DNA of 64,000 nucleotides from NCBI GenBank assembly GCA_009777575.1, contig WRLO01000005.1, positions 1 to 64,000 on the forward strand, read 5' to 3'. This document shows, one piece after another, positions 9,348 to 18,200 of this stretch; the first letter of the stretch is position 1, and every line of letters starts with the position of its first letter. Made by a program: the position numbers and the translations under genes. The stretch is from Candidatus Cloacimonadota bacterium (GTDB lineage Bacteria > Cloacimonadota > Cloacimonadia > Cloacimonadales > WRIO01). Below the pieces are notes generated by a model, which saw nothing but the letters and a program-made list of their open reading frames with translations, had not been told where the DNA came from and did no database searches.

Positions 9348-9512
9348 TCATATTTTTTGATTTAGCAATTTAGCAAACGTTGGCTCAAAGCTTGTAAAAT
9401 CTTTTCTTAAAAATTGCATTCTATTTACTTTTGTGGAATTCATCGTCTGAAGCTTAGCACTCAATTTAATCCATAATCCACAATATAGCTTATTTTTATT
9501 TAATACATACAT
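9348..9512 (-). CDS. Small leader ORF of the defence operon, 54 codons
   Basis: A short ORF below the track's limit reads MYVLNKNKLYCGLWIK... and ends ...FAKLLNQKI. GAGG precedes the ATG by about 6 bases, and the stop lies 7 bases before the AlbA_2 start, so it could be the first gene of the operon or a leader peptide. Conserved domains are not recognised. It may instead be a fragment of a longer lost gene. Confidence 0.35.
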   Translation of the reverse strand: MYVLNKNKLYCGLWIKLSAKLQTMNSTKVNRMQFLRKDFTSFEPTFAKLLNQKI

Positions 9513-9825
9513 GTTTTATCCTCAATTCCCAAATTATTAATACCACTAAAAATGTCAAGCATTTTTTCGTCAACCATAAAAAATCTATAACAAATCTCAA
9601 ACTTTATTTCGTATTTTCTAGAACTATTTAGCTGTCTTTATTTGTGAGGTACTTTTCTTGAATTGTCTATAATTTCAAAAATTTAACCACAGAGAACACG
9701 GAGAAACACAGAGAGCACAGAGATTGTAGTGGCTGAGCTTGCCTCAGACCTTTGAACATGGACAGAGGCAAGCTCAGCCACTACGGTTGGGTGGAGCAAT
9801 AAAATTGAAGTTATAGATTAGTGTG
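9513..9825. other. Non-coding stretch with dispersed repeats
   Basis: No gene is seen. The stretch includes an AACCACAGAGAACACGG-type repeat at about 9684-9722, a purine-rich motif recurring in many bacterial intergenic regions, and a long perfect inverted repeat listed separately. It leads directly into repeat array B. Confidence 0.6.
9726..9784. repeat. Perfect 20-bp inverted repeat
   Basis: GTAGTGGCTGAGCTTGCCTC at 9726-9745 is matched exactly, in inverted form, at 9765-9784, with a 19-base loop. There is no T-run on either side, so a classic intrinsic terminator is unlikely. It marks the boundary between the defence operon promoter side and array B. Confidence 0.9.
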
Positions 9826-10329
9826 TAGTGACACGGAGATTGCTTCGTGAGAATAGCAAGAAGGAACCTCGCAAGGACGGGTGGAGGGGTAGTGACACGG
9901 AGATTGCTTCGTGAGAATAGCAAGAAGGAACCTCGCAAGTACGGGAAGGGGTAGGGACACGGAGATTGCTTCGTGAGAATAGCAAGAAGGAACCTCGCAA
10001 TGACGGGTGGAGGGGTAGTGACACGGAGATTGCTTCGTGAGAATAGCAAGAAGGAACCTCGCAAGGACGGGCTGGGGAAATAGCGACACGGAGATTGCTT
10101 CAGAGGGATAGCAAGAAGTGACCTCGCAACGACGGACGGGGGGAATAGTGACATGGAGATTGCTGGGGAATTAAGAATTAAGAATTAAGAATTAAGAATT
10201 TTAAGACCTTTCACTGCGTTCAAGGTGACAGGGGGGAGTAACACGGAGATTGCTTCGGGGGGAGTTTAAAATGAGGGACCTCGCAACGACGGGATTTTTG
10301 ATAGTGACACGGAGATTGCTTCAAGGGGA
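9826..10329. repeat. Array B: tandem 62-65-bp units
   Basis: Units beginning TAG(T/G)GACACGGAGATTGC start at 9826, 9890, 9952, 10016, 10081 and 10146, with partial copies at about 10238 and 10300. Each pairs GAGATTGCTTC with CCTCGCAA(T/G)GACG, the well-known GTCATTGCGAGG...GCAATCTC dispersed palindrome of many bacterial genomes. The seventh unit is interrupted by four AATTAAG heptamers (10169-10196) and a second repeat family. ORFs in the track here are by-products of the repeat. Confidence 0.9.
10200..10233. repeat. Dispersed repeat, TTTCACTGCGTTCAAGGTGACA arm
   Basis: TTTTAAGACCTTTCACTGCGTTCAAGGTGACAG is one arm of the common CATTCTGA...GAAGAATCTTAAGACCTTTCAC...GGTGACA element. It is inserted inside array B. 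Related copies are near 12.1, 29.3, 57.0 and 61.9 kb. Confidence 0.75.
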
Positions 10330-10337
10330 CCAAAATC

Positions 10338-11756
10338 CTATTTCAGCAACACCATTCTTCGAACAAAAACATCATCATCTGTCTGCATTTGATAAAAATA
10401 AACACCACTTCCTACATTTCTACCATTGTTGTCTGAACCATTCCAGATTACATTATGCTCTCCTGCAGAATATTCATTATTAACTAAAGATTTTACAAGT
10501 TGACCCTTGATGTTGTAGATACTTATATTCACATTGCCAGCTTTAGCAACAGAAAAGCTAATCGTAGTCTCTGGATTAAATGGATTCGGATAGTTGCCAA
10601 TCAATTCTGTTCTTGCTACGACATAATCATCATATTCAGAGACACTACCCCATATTACAGGTCTATCGTCTATATTCCAGCCTTCTTGCCAACCTTCTGG
10701 TTGGCTTTCTGCTTCTGCATATATTGTTAAAATGGGGCAATCCCTGAAGGCAGCATAGTATATACTTGTTACACTGCTAGGGATAAAGATATATGATAGA
10801 TTTGTGCAGCTGTAGAATGCTCCAGAATCTATGCTTATCACACTATTAGGGACAATTAAAGAAGTTAAATTAGTGGAACCAACGAAGGCCCCAGAACTTA
10901 TTCTTGTTACATTATTTGGGATGACACTATTCTTTGTTCCAGAGATCAATTCATTGTCTGAATTCCTAATTAGACTATTCCCTTCACCTCTGAAATAATT
11001 GTTTTCAGGAGAAACTAATATAGTTTCGAGACTTGAGCAGAAAGTAAAAGGATTACTGATTATAGTAGCCACATTGTTTGGGATAGTGATAGTAGTTAAA
11101 CTATTACATCCAGCAAAAACATCTGGTTGTATAAAAGTCAAGCTTTCTGGTAAAGAGATATCAGATAAGGATGTGCAATATCTGAATGCTAATCGTTCGA
11201 TGATTGTAACGCTTTCTGGGATAATGACATTGTTCAAATTAGTACACCACTCGAAAGCATTTTCACCAATCCTTGTCACACCAATGGGAATGATTATTGA
11301 TGTTAAACTTTCGCAATTTGAGAATCCCCATCGTCCAATACTTGTTATGTTTTCAGATAAAGTGACTGAGGTTAAACCACTGCAACCTGTAAAAGCAAAA
11401 TTCTCTATCCTTGTCACACTGTTAGGAATATTTATAGATGTTAAATTAGAAGACAATCTAAATGCATTCTCTCCAATAATTGTCACACTATCTGGTATGT
11501 GAATAGAGGTCATGGTATAAAACTCAGAAAACCCCATACGAGCTATTCTTGTGACCGGTAAACCATCGTAAGTATCAGGAATTTCTATATGAGCTTCATT
11601 GGCTGTGCCTTTACGAACCTCATAAGCAGTTCCATCATCAATCAAAGTAAATGACAGTCCTGGTGTGCCTTGCGCTAATAAACTTATGGCATTAAATAGC
11701 AAAATAACAAGGAATATGTAATTACATTTTCCTAAAATAGTCTTTTTTCTTTTCAT
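10338..11756 (-). CDS. Secreted BspA-type leucine-rich repeat surface protein
   Basis: A signal peptide (KKTILGKCNYIFLVILLFNAISLLAQ) is followed by about a dozen BspA/TpLRR repeats of the form LTSINIPNSVTRI.NFAFTGCS, then a C-terminal sorting-type domain at about 385-472 (NYPNPFNPETTISFSV...SGVYFYQM...VLLK). LRR proteins of this type act as surface adhesins or binding proteins; the substrate here is not predictable. The same C-terminal domain occurs in two other proteins of this window. The 3' end lies 8 bases from repeat array B. The gene stands alone, with palindromic sites upstream. Confidence 0.88.
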   Translation of the reverse strand: MKRKKTILGKCNYIFLVILLFNAISLLAQGTPGLSFTLIDDGTAYEVRKGTANEAHIEIPDTYDGLPVTRIARMGFSEFYTMTSIHIPDSVTIIGENAFRLSSNLTSINIPNSVTRIENFAFTGCSGLTSVTLSENITSIGRWGFSNCESLTSIIIPIGVTRIGENAFEWCTNLNNVIIPESVTIIERLAFRYCTSLSDISLPESLTFIQPDVFAGCNSLTTITIPNNVATIISNPFTFCSSLETILVSPENNYFRGEGNSLIRNSDNELISGTKNSVIPNNVTRISSGAFVGSTNLTSLIVPNSVISIDSGAFYSCTNLSYIFIPSSVTSIYYAAFRDCPILTIYAEAESQPEGWQEGWNIDDRPVIWGSVSEYDDYVVARTELIGNYPNPFNPETTISFSVAKAGNVNISIYNIKGQLVKSLVNNEYSAGEHNVIWNGSDNNGRNVGSGVYFYQMQTDDDVFVRRMVLLK

Positions 11757-11952
11757 AATTAAAACCTTTTTTTATTTTTTTGATACTTAACTAAGTAGCA
11801 AGAAGTGTGCCAAACTTAACAAATAATGTGAAATTGATGTGTAGTTTAATAGTATAATCCTTATTTATTGTAATTACAGTCTCTTACAATGATAATATTA
11901 TTTTTTGGAGTATTTATTTATGAATATTTTTATAGGATTCTGGTTGATTTTC

Positions 11953-12002
11953 TGTCCAAAAAAATGGACAGATTTAATATAAGTGTCCATAAAAATGGAC
12001 AC
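11953..12002. promoter_or_regulatory. Two TGTCCA palindromes 31 bp apart
   Basis: TGTCCA-N6-TGGACA at 11953-11970 and GTGTCCA-N6-TGGACAC at 11983-12002 are perfect dyads. Their centres are 31 bp apart, close to three helical turns, a spacing typical of sites bound by two regulator dimers on one DNA face. They lie about 200 bp upstream of the LRR gene. Operator function is inference; a repeat family is the alternative. Confidence 0.4.
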
Positions 12003-12149
12003 CTGCATTAAAAAGAGATTGTCGCATAGTGAAAAAATACTGTCATCATACAAAAAAGAATTGTTTTCATTCTTGGTGTTGATGGAGTATAATGAGCGAT
12101 TCTGAGCGGATCGAAGAATCTAAAGACCTTTCACTATTAAACGTCCCAC

Positions 12150-12207
12150 ACCTTCGGTGTGCGTAAGGTATGATTTTATGAAAATATACCTTACACACAC
12201 CGAAGGT
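12150..12207. repeat. Long hairpin with CACACCTTCGGTGTG core
   Basis: ACCTTCGGTGTGCGTAAGGTAT at 12150-12171 pairs with 12186-12207 with one mismatch. The left arm can also fold alone as CACACC-TTC-GGTGTG. It lacks a T-run. It belongs to the same TTCGG-core style as the hairpin at 12314 and the hldA terminus. Confidence 0.75.
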
Positions 12208-12291
12208 ATCGGTTCAAGAGATATGAGGCTATGCGAATAGCTCGCAAAATTACCTCAATAGAAAATAGTATACACTAAATTACCCTAGCCT

Positions 12292-12334
12292 GAAGGGGTG
12301 GATCTCGTCAAAGTCCCACCCCTTCGGGGTGGGA
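12292..12334. repeat. Alternative-pairing hairpin between hldA and the LRR gene
   Basis: TCCCACCCC-TTC-GGGGTGGGA (12314-12334) is a perfect 9-bp stem. Its left half can instead pair with GAAGGGGTGG at 12292-12301. Two exclusive folds resemble an attenuator, but no leader peptide or T-run is visible. It sits 37 bases beyond the hldA stop. Confidence 0.6.
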
Positions 12335-12370
12335 GATGGCGTTAAATGTCGTTTTCTATTAAAAGCCACA

Positions 12371-13369
12371 TCACCTTCGGGATGTGCAAAGAATATCATT
12401 AACAGTAGCAGGATGAATACCTCTTTTCCCACAAACAGCTCCAGCTGCATGATTTGCAATAATAGCAGAAGTTTTTATATCTAATCCCACTGATAAACAA
12501 AGTGTCAAAACGCTTATCACTGTATCGCCAGCTCCAGACACATCAAAGACCTCTTTAGCAAATGTCGGAATATGAGATACATTATTATTCTTATCAAAAA
12601 TCTTTAGTCCTTTTTCTCCCAATGTGATTATGAGATGATCCGGATTTATCCTTTTAAAAAGTTCATAAGCAGCAACATTTAAGCTTTCATCATCTAATAT
12701 TTCTATATTTAAATTTTTCTGTAATTCATTGAAATTTGGCTTAAATACAGTGCAATATTGATATTCAAAAAAGTTTTTGAATTTGGGGTCAACAGTTACA
12801 GGGATTTTTAATTCATTTGCTTTATAAATAGCTTTTCGAATGATCTTTGAAGTTAATAACCCCTTATTATAGTCTTCTATCAAGAGAGCATCAGCGTTTT
12901 CAAGTGCTGAATCAATATTTTTTAAGATTGAGTTCTCAATACATTCTGATATATCGTTTTTTTGCTCTTGATCGTATCTCATCACTTGTTGAGCAGAAGC
13001 AAAAATCCTTGATTTCACGGTTGTGGGTCTTGAATTGTCTTTGATGATAAAATCTGTCCGAATATTTTTTTCTTTAAACAAAGATAGCAATATTTCAGAA
13101 TAATTGTCATCTCCTATTAAACCTATAACTACAGGCATAGCTTTAAGAGAAATGATATTGTTGACCACATTTGCTGCACCACCAAGACAGAAATCTTGTT
13201 TGTAAATATCAACGATAGGGACAGGTGCCTCAGGAGAAATTCTCTCGACCTGTCCCCATAAATAATGGTCTATCATCAGATCACCGATGACAGCTATTTT
13301 TTTTTCTTTAAAACCTTCAAAAATAGAAAGTAGTTTGTTCTTATCGATTTTATGATTTGATAATATCAT
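12371..13369 (-). CDS. hldA: D-glycero-beta-D-manno-heptose-7-phosphate kinase
   Basis: A PfkB/ribokinase-family sugar kinase of the RfaE1/HldA type, phosphorylating heptose-7-phosphate at C1 in ADP-heptose synthesis for LPS core. Seen are KKIAVIGDLMIDHYLWG at about 25, RISPEAPVPIV, GGAANVVNN, and the catalytic FDVSGAGDT near 276. The 332 residues fit the kinase domain alone; the adenylyltransferase half of HldE is absent. The last codons (LCTSRR) lie inside a CACATC...GATGTG palindrome, so the C-terminus was supplied by a repeat. GAGGG precedes the start. purF lies upstream on the same strand. Confidence 0.85.
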   Translation of the reverse strand: MILSNHKIDKNKLLSIFEGFKEKKIAVIGDLMIDHYLWGQVERISPEAPVPIVDIYKQDFCLGGAANVVNNIISLKAMPVVIGLIGDDNYSEILLSLFKEKNIRTDFIIKDNSRPTTVKSRIFASAQQVMRYDQEQKNDISECIENSILKNIDSALENADALLIEDYNKGLLTSKIIRKAIYKANELKIPVTVDPKFKNFFEYQYCTVFKPNFNELQKNLNIEILDDESLNVAAYELFKRINPDHLIITLGEKGLKIFDKNNNVSHIPTFAKEVFDVSGAGDTVISVLTLCLSVGLDIKTSAIIANHAAGAVCGKRGIHPATVNDILCTSRR

Positions 13370-13385
13370 ATTTTATCCCTCTATG

Positions 13386-13412
13386 GATTTGGAAATCGGA
13401 GATTTCTGCTAC
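13386..13412. repeat. Solitary copy of the array C repeat at the purF stop
   Basis: This 27-base stretch, ending GGAAATCGGAGATTTCTGCTAC, is identical to the start of array C 1.5 kb away. It contains the GAAATC-GGA-GATTTC hairpin. The purF stop codon (CTA on the plus strand, 13409-13411) falls inside it. Confidence 0.85.
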
Positions 13413-14773
13413 TCAATAGGATATTTTCCTGAAAAACAAGCATGACAATAATGCTCAGGTTTACACACACAATTCAGAAGGCTATCCAGATCAATGTGTT
13501 TTATGGAAGTAATCTTGAAATCATCTAATATTTGTTCAATAGTAAGTCTATTTGAAATCAAATCATCCTTATTCGGAGTGTCTATTCCATAAAAACAGGA
13601 ATATTTTACTTTTGGAGAGCCTAATCTAAGATGAACTTCTTTTGCTCCTGCTTGATTTATTATCGCTATGATTTTTTTGATAGTCGTTCCTCTAACCATT
13701 GAATCATCTATCAATACAACTATTTTATCCTTAAATGTATGTGGTAAAACATTGAATTTATGACTTACTGATTCGTCACGGATGGATTGTTCTGATTTGA
13801 TAAAGGTTCTTCCACTATAGTGATTTCTTATCAAACCAAATGTAACTGGCATTTTTTTAAAGTTTGCATAACCAGAAGCAATAAAATTTGATGAATCTGG
13901 CACTGGAACTACAAGATCAGGCATAAAATCATTATCCATCAAAGCTAGTTTAACTCCAATTCTTTCTCTTACGGAAAAAACATCTTCTTGAAATTGGTAA
14001 CTATCAGGTCGAGAAAAATAAATATGCTCAAAAATACAATGTTGAGCATAATCAACGGTTCTATATTCATTAGGGTCATTTTCAATATTTCTGATACCTT
14101 TGTCATTGATAACAATTATTTCAGCAGGGTTTACACAAGAGATGAACTTTGCCTTTACTATGTCAAGGGCACATGTCTCAGACGCTACAACAAAACTATT
14201 GTCTTCTGTTTTGCCAATAGACATTGGTCTGAAGCCATATGGATCTCGAAACATATAGAGCTCATATCTTGTGGCTAAAACTGTTGAATAAGCACCTTTT
14301 ATGTCTCTCATACAGCATTTTATAGCATCTACAATAGACATTTGTTCGTATTCAACTTTATAGATAATATATTTTAAGATCAATTCACCGTCATTTGAGG
14401 ATGCGAAATAAACGCCTTTATCTTCAAGAATTTGTCTCATTTCATGATAATTTACTATATCTCCATTACTAGCAAGACTATAACAAGGACCAGCGAGAGT
14501 TTCTACTACATGAGGTTGAGAATTGAATTCTGTTGATGTACCTCTAGTCGGATAGCGAACATGCCCAATAGCTATATGTCCGTGTAGTTTTTCTAATTCT
14601 TCTGGTGTAAAAACCTCTTTAACAAGTCCCATTCTTTTTCTTAGTCTTATGACTTTTCCATCACTGACTGCAATTCCACAGCTCTCCTGCCCACGATGCT
14701 GCTCTGCAAACATGGCATTCGCAGCCAATATAGCAGCATGATTGTGGTTGTAAACACCTACTATTCCACACAT
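13409..14773 (-). CDS. purF: Amidophosphoribosyltransferase
   Basis: First committed step of purine synthesis: PRPP plus glutamine gives 5-phosphoribosylamine. The N-terminal nucleophile hydrolase starts MCGIVGVYNH with Cys2 as nucleophile, and EQHRGQESCGIA is conserved. The phosphoribosyltransferase half has the PRPP loop KIVVLIDDSMVRGTT. Cysteines at YSCFYGID and HYCHACFSG fit the Fe-S cluster class of B. subtilis type. At 454 residues it is close to family length and is likely complete. GGAG precedes the ATG. Palindromic repeats of one family flank it at both ends. Confidence 0.95.
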   Translation of the reverse strand: MCGIVGVYNHNHAAILAANAMFAEQHRGQESCGIAVSDGKVIRLRKRMGLVKEVFTPEELEKLHGHIAIGHVRYPTRGTSTEFNSQPHVVETLAGPCYSLASNGDIVNYHEMRQILEDKGVYFASSNDGELILKYIIYKVEYEQMSIVDAIKCCMRDIKGAYSTVLATRYELYMFRDPYGFRPMSIGKTEDNSFVVASETCALDIVKAKFISCVNPAEIIVINDKGIRNIENDPNEYRTVDYAQHCIFEHIYFSRPDSYQFQEDVFSVRERIGVKLALMDNDFMPDLVVPVPDSSNFIASGYANFKKMPVTFGLIRNHYSGRTFIKSEQSIRDESVSHKFNVLPHTFKDKIVVLIDDSMVRGTTIKKIIAIINQAGAKEVHLRLGSPKVKYSCFYGIDTPNKDDLISNRLTIEQILDDFKITSIKHIDLDSLLNCVCKPEHYCHACFSGKYPIE

Positions 14774-15209
14774 AAATACTCCATACTCAAAAAATATTCA
14801 ATATCTTTCCTTTAAAATATTGGAAAGATAGACAAAAAAAAATATGTAGTCATTTTGTCAACTAAATCAATAAAAAAAAAGTTAACATACATAAATATTA
14901 ATATCTCTCTAATACGGATTTGGAAATCGGAGATTTCTGCTACGGAAAATAATCATTTTTGGAAATCGGAGATTTCTGCTACGGCAAATAATCATTTTTG
15001 GAAATCGGAGGTTTCTGCTACGGAAAATAATCATTTTTGGAAATCGGAGATTTCTGCTACGGAAAATAATCATTTTTGGAAATCGGAGATTTCTGCTACG
15101 GAAAATAATCATTTTTGGAAATCGGAGATTTCTGCTACGGAAAATAATCATTGACTTATGAACGATAAATTTTATTTTGGCAAAGTTAAGTAAAAAAAGG
15201 ATAGATTAA
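14774..15209. other. Divergent intergenic region purF / mutL-like
   Basis: The 436 bases separate two divergent genes, so promoters for both must lie here or in the array. An AT-rich part (14774-14915) contains a short AATATCTTTCC / GGAAAGATA inverted pair at about 14798-14830. The rest is array C. No convincing -35/-10 pair was assigned. Confidence 0.6.
14919..15150. repeat. Array C: six 39-bp palindromic units
   Basis: TGGAAATCGGAGATTTCTGC recurs at 14921, 14960, 14999, 15038, 15077 and 15116, an exact 39-bp period. Each unit has the hairpin GAAATC-GGA-GATTTC, and only two single-base variants are visible. There are no unique spacers, so it is not CRISPR. Both strands are open because 39 is a multiple of three, which creates the two false ORFs in the track. 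Confidence 0.95.
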
Positions 15210-18200
15210 ATGAAAGATATAATTGTTATTACCGATATTGGTAGCACTACTACCAAAGCAATGTTATTAAAAAAAGTCGATGACAATTACAAATTTATTG
15301 GTTATACTACAGCCTTTACAACAGTAGAAAAACCTAATGAAGATGTAAAGATAGGGATTTTTAACTCTCTGAGAAGTCTTGAAGAGCTTTATAGTGTAAA
15401 TCTAATCAAAAAAAATCAAAAATCAAGTATTGAACAAAAAGTTTCAATGGACATAAGCTCTGAGATAATAAATCAGGACAAAATATCATCTTATGATTTT
15501 TTGGACAATGTGACTTATCTTACAACAAGCAGTGCTGGAGGCGGGTTGCAGATCTTAGTCGTAGGTCTTACCAAAGCAGATTCAGCTTCTTCTGCCGAGA
15601 GAGCTGCTTATGGTGTTGGAGGAGTGATTTTAGATACTCTTGCTATTGACGATGGGAAGACAAGCATAGAACGAATGGAAGTTTTTAATCAAACTCATCC
15701 AGATATAATCTTATTTTGTGGTGGCATAGACGGAGGTGCTTTATTTAGTGTATATCGTTTAGCTGAAATACTAAAACTTGCAAACCCTACCTTAAAATTT
15801 TCTGACAAAGTTAAGTCAAATCAAGAAAAATCGCTTATTCATAAAATTCCTCTCGTGTTTGCAGGTAATAAAGATGTCATTGATTTCATAAAAATAATAT
15901 TTGAGAATAAATTTGACTTACATATAGTTCCCAATCTAAGACCTACAATGATAGATGAAAATTTAGAACCTACCAAAGAAAAAATCCATGAATTGTTTAT
16001 GAACAATGTGATGGAGCAGGCGCCGGGATACTCAAAAGTAAAAGAATTTGTCTCCACAGACATTATACCTACTCCATCAGGTGTATTAAAATCTTTGAAA
16101 ATTTTAGGGAATAAGTATTCAAAGGTTATAGCTTTTGACATTGGTGGAGCTACTACCGATGTATATTCAAATTTGAATGGAAATTATCACCGAACTGTAA
16201 GTGCAAATTTCGGAATGAGTTATAGCATAGGGAACATATTGGCAGAAACAAATGATTATTTGATAAAAATAATTATCCAATCCACATCTATCATCAATAA
16301 ACCACATTTTTATGAATATTTTCTAAATTATTTAGGAAATAAAATTATTTATCCAGATTTTCAACCTACTCACGATATAGATAAATTTATAGAACATATA
16401 GTAGCAATTCAAGGAATTCGTCTGTCTCTAAAACAGCATTTTAAAATGCATTTTATGACTAAGAGAATAGGTTTTTTGGATTTTTTAAAGCATAAGCCGA
16501 GCCGAGATAAATGGAAAGAAACCATGTATTATCCGCATTATGACAAGAGTTTTATTTTCAATAAATCAGATATTGAGGTTGCTATAGGTGCAGGAGGCAT
16601 AATCAGCCACGCCACTAAAGAGCAAGCACTCTATGTTATGATAGAAAGCTTGCAATTGGAAGGCATAACAGAATTGTGGCGTGATAAACACTTTATTTCT
16701 CCTCATTTGGGGGTGTTATCTTGTTTAGATGAAAAAACTGCTGAACAACTTTTATATAGCGATTGTTTTGAGAAATTAGGAATTTATTTACGACCTTTTA
16801 TTCGCTCTTTTAAAGAAAACAAGATTTTACTTACAATAAATATAGACGATCAGGATTTTTATATAAAAACAAATGAATTTTTCTATCATACCACAAAAAC
16901 TACTCAAAAAATCTGTATATCATCAACAAAAGATTGTAATATAAGTATCTCAGAACTAAATATACAAGCTGGTTTACCATTGATAATAGACACAAGAAAT
17001 AGAGAAGAAAAGGATCTAAAGTCTAACAATACGGTCAATAACACAAAAATTATTATTGATTCTTTAAAACCATATATCTTTTCAAATATAGAAAAGCAAA
17101 GTGTTTTCTCAAAAACAGCTGGAAAAGGTTTTATTTATCCTGTTTCTATTGACCAAAATCAAAAATACCTCCCCCAAAAAAATATTCTCCATTTCGCACT
17201 ACCTTATAAAGGGTCTATATTTGTGAATAATGGAGATATAGTTCGACCGGATACATTGTTGGGAGAAAACAGATTTGACCCACCAAAAATTTATGTAGTT
17301 TTAATATCGACTTTGATAGGGAAAACTCTCACAGAAAAAGAATTTCAAGAAGGTATACTCATCAAAGTAGATGACAAAATTTCTTCGGGAGATAAAATTT
17401 TTAGATATAAATCTCATCAAAATCTTTTCAAAGGTAATGAATATGCTTATTCACCAGTCAGAGGTTTTGTAGAACAGATAAATAGCGTAACAGGATCAAT
17501 AATAATGAGAGAAATACAAGATTATCCCACAAAACCTGTTATGATTGACGCAGCGAAAAAACTTAAAATTAAAGAAAAATACTTAAAAGGTTATTTAAAA
17601 AAACAAGAAGGTGATTTTGTCTATAAAGATGATATTTTAGGAGTAAATCAAGTTTCAAGCTCCCTTTTAGAATCTCCTGAATATATAACTTTGTTATCTC
17701 CTTATACAGGCACTATCCAAAAAATTGATAGTATTAAAGGAACAATAACAATCTGTTATGATAAAAAACCTTATCAAATGTTATCATTGTGTCATGGTTT
17801 AGTGGAGAATATTACAGAAAATAATGAAATATTTATATCTGTAGAAACAATTGATATATTTGGAAAAATTGGGTTTGGAAAAGATGTGGGAGGATTTTTT
17901 AGGAAATCTGATATAGAATATGTTCCTCATATAGAAAACTATCAAAATCTACAGAGTCTTGCTGAGAAAAGTATAAAAGGTCTTATATGCAATACAATAA
18001 CTTATTCATGTCTAAAGCAGTTCTTAAATAAAGATATTGGAGTTGCATTAACCGGCAGCGAATCGATACCTTTCTCTTTGATTATCCTCAATGGATTTTC
18101 TGATAAAGCTTTGATGGATGATACAAATTTTTTCCAACAATTTGAAAACAGATATATCTTAATAAAACCTCATACTCAAATCAGGGCAGGTGCAACAAGA

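Larger units (their letters stand above)
11757..12370. other. 614-base intergenic region made of palindromic elements
   Basis: There is no gene. It holds two TGTCCA/TGGACA palindromes, a TGTCGCATA...CATTCTGA-type composite element at about 12010-12135, a 22-base-arm hairpin, and a C-rich/G-rich hairpin with an alternative partner. The principal ones are listed separately. Confidence 0.8.

Noticed and set aside
9774-10154. Minus-strand ORFs of 126, 92 and 68 residues
   Set aside because: Three different frames translate the same tandem repeat; all come from array B and lack coding signals.
10999-11502. 167-residue plus-strand ORF
   Set aside because: Antisense to the LRR gene; its repetitive content mirrors the LRR codons.
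12314-12334. Intrinsic terminator for hldA
   Set aside because: The stem is strong but no T-run follows on the minus strand; reported as a hairpin only.
14855-15154. ORFs of 99 and 80 residues, or a CRISPR array
   Set aside because: The 39-bp units are contiguous without variable spacers, so not CRISPR, and both ORFs are translations of the repeat.
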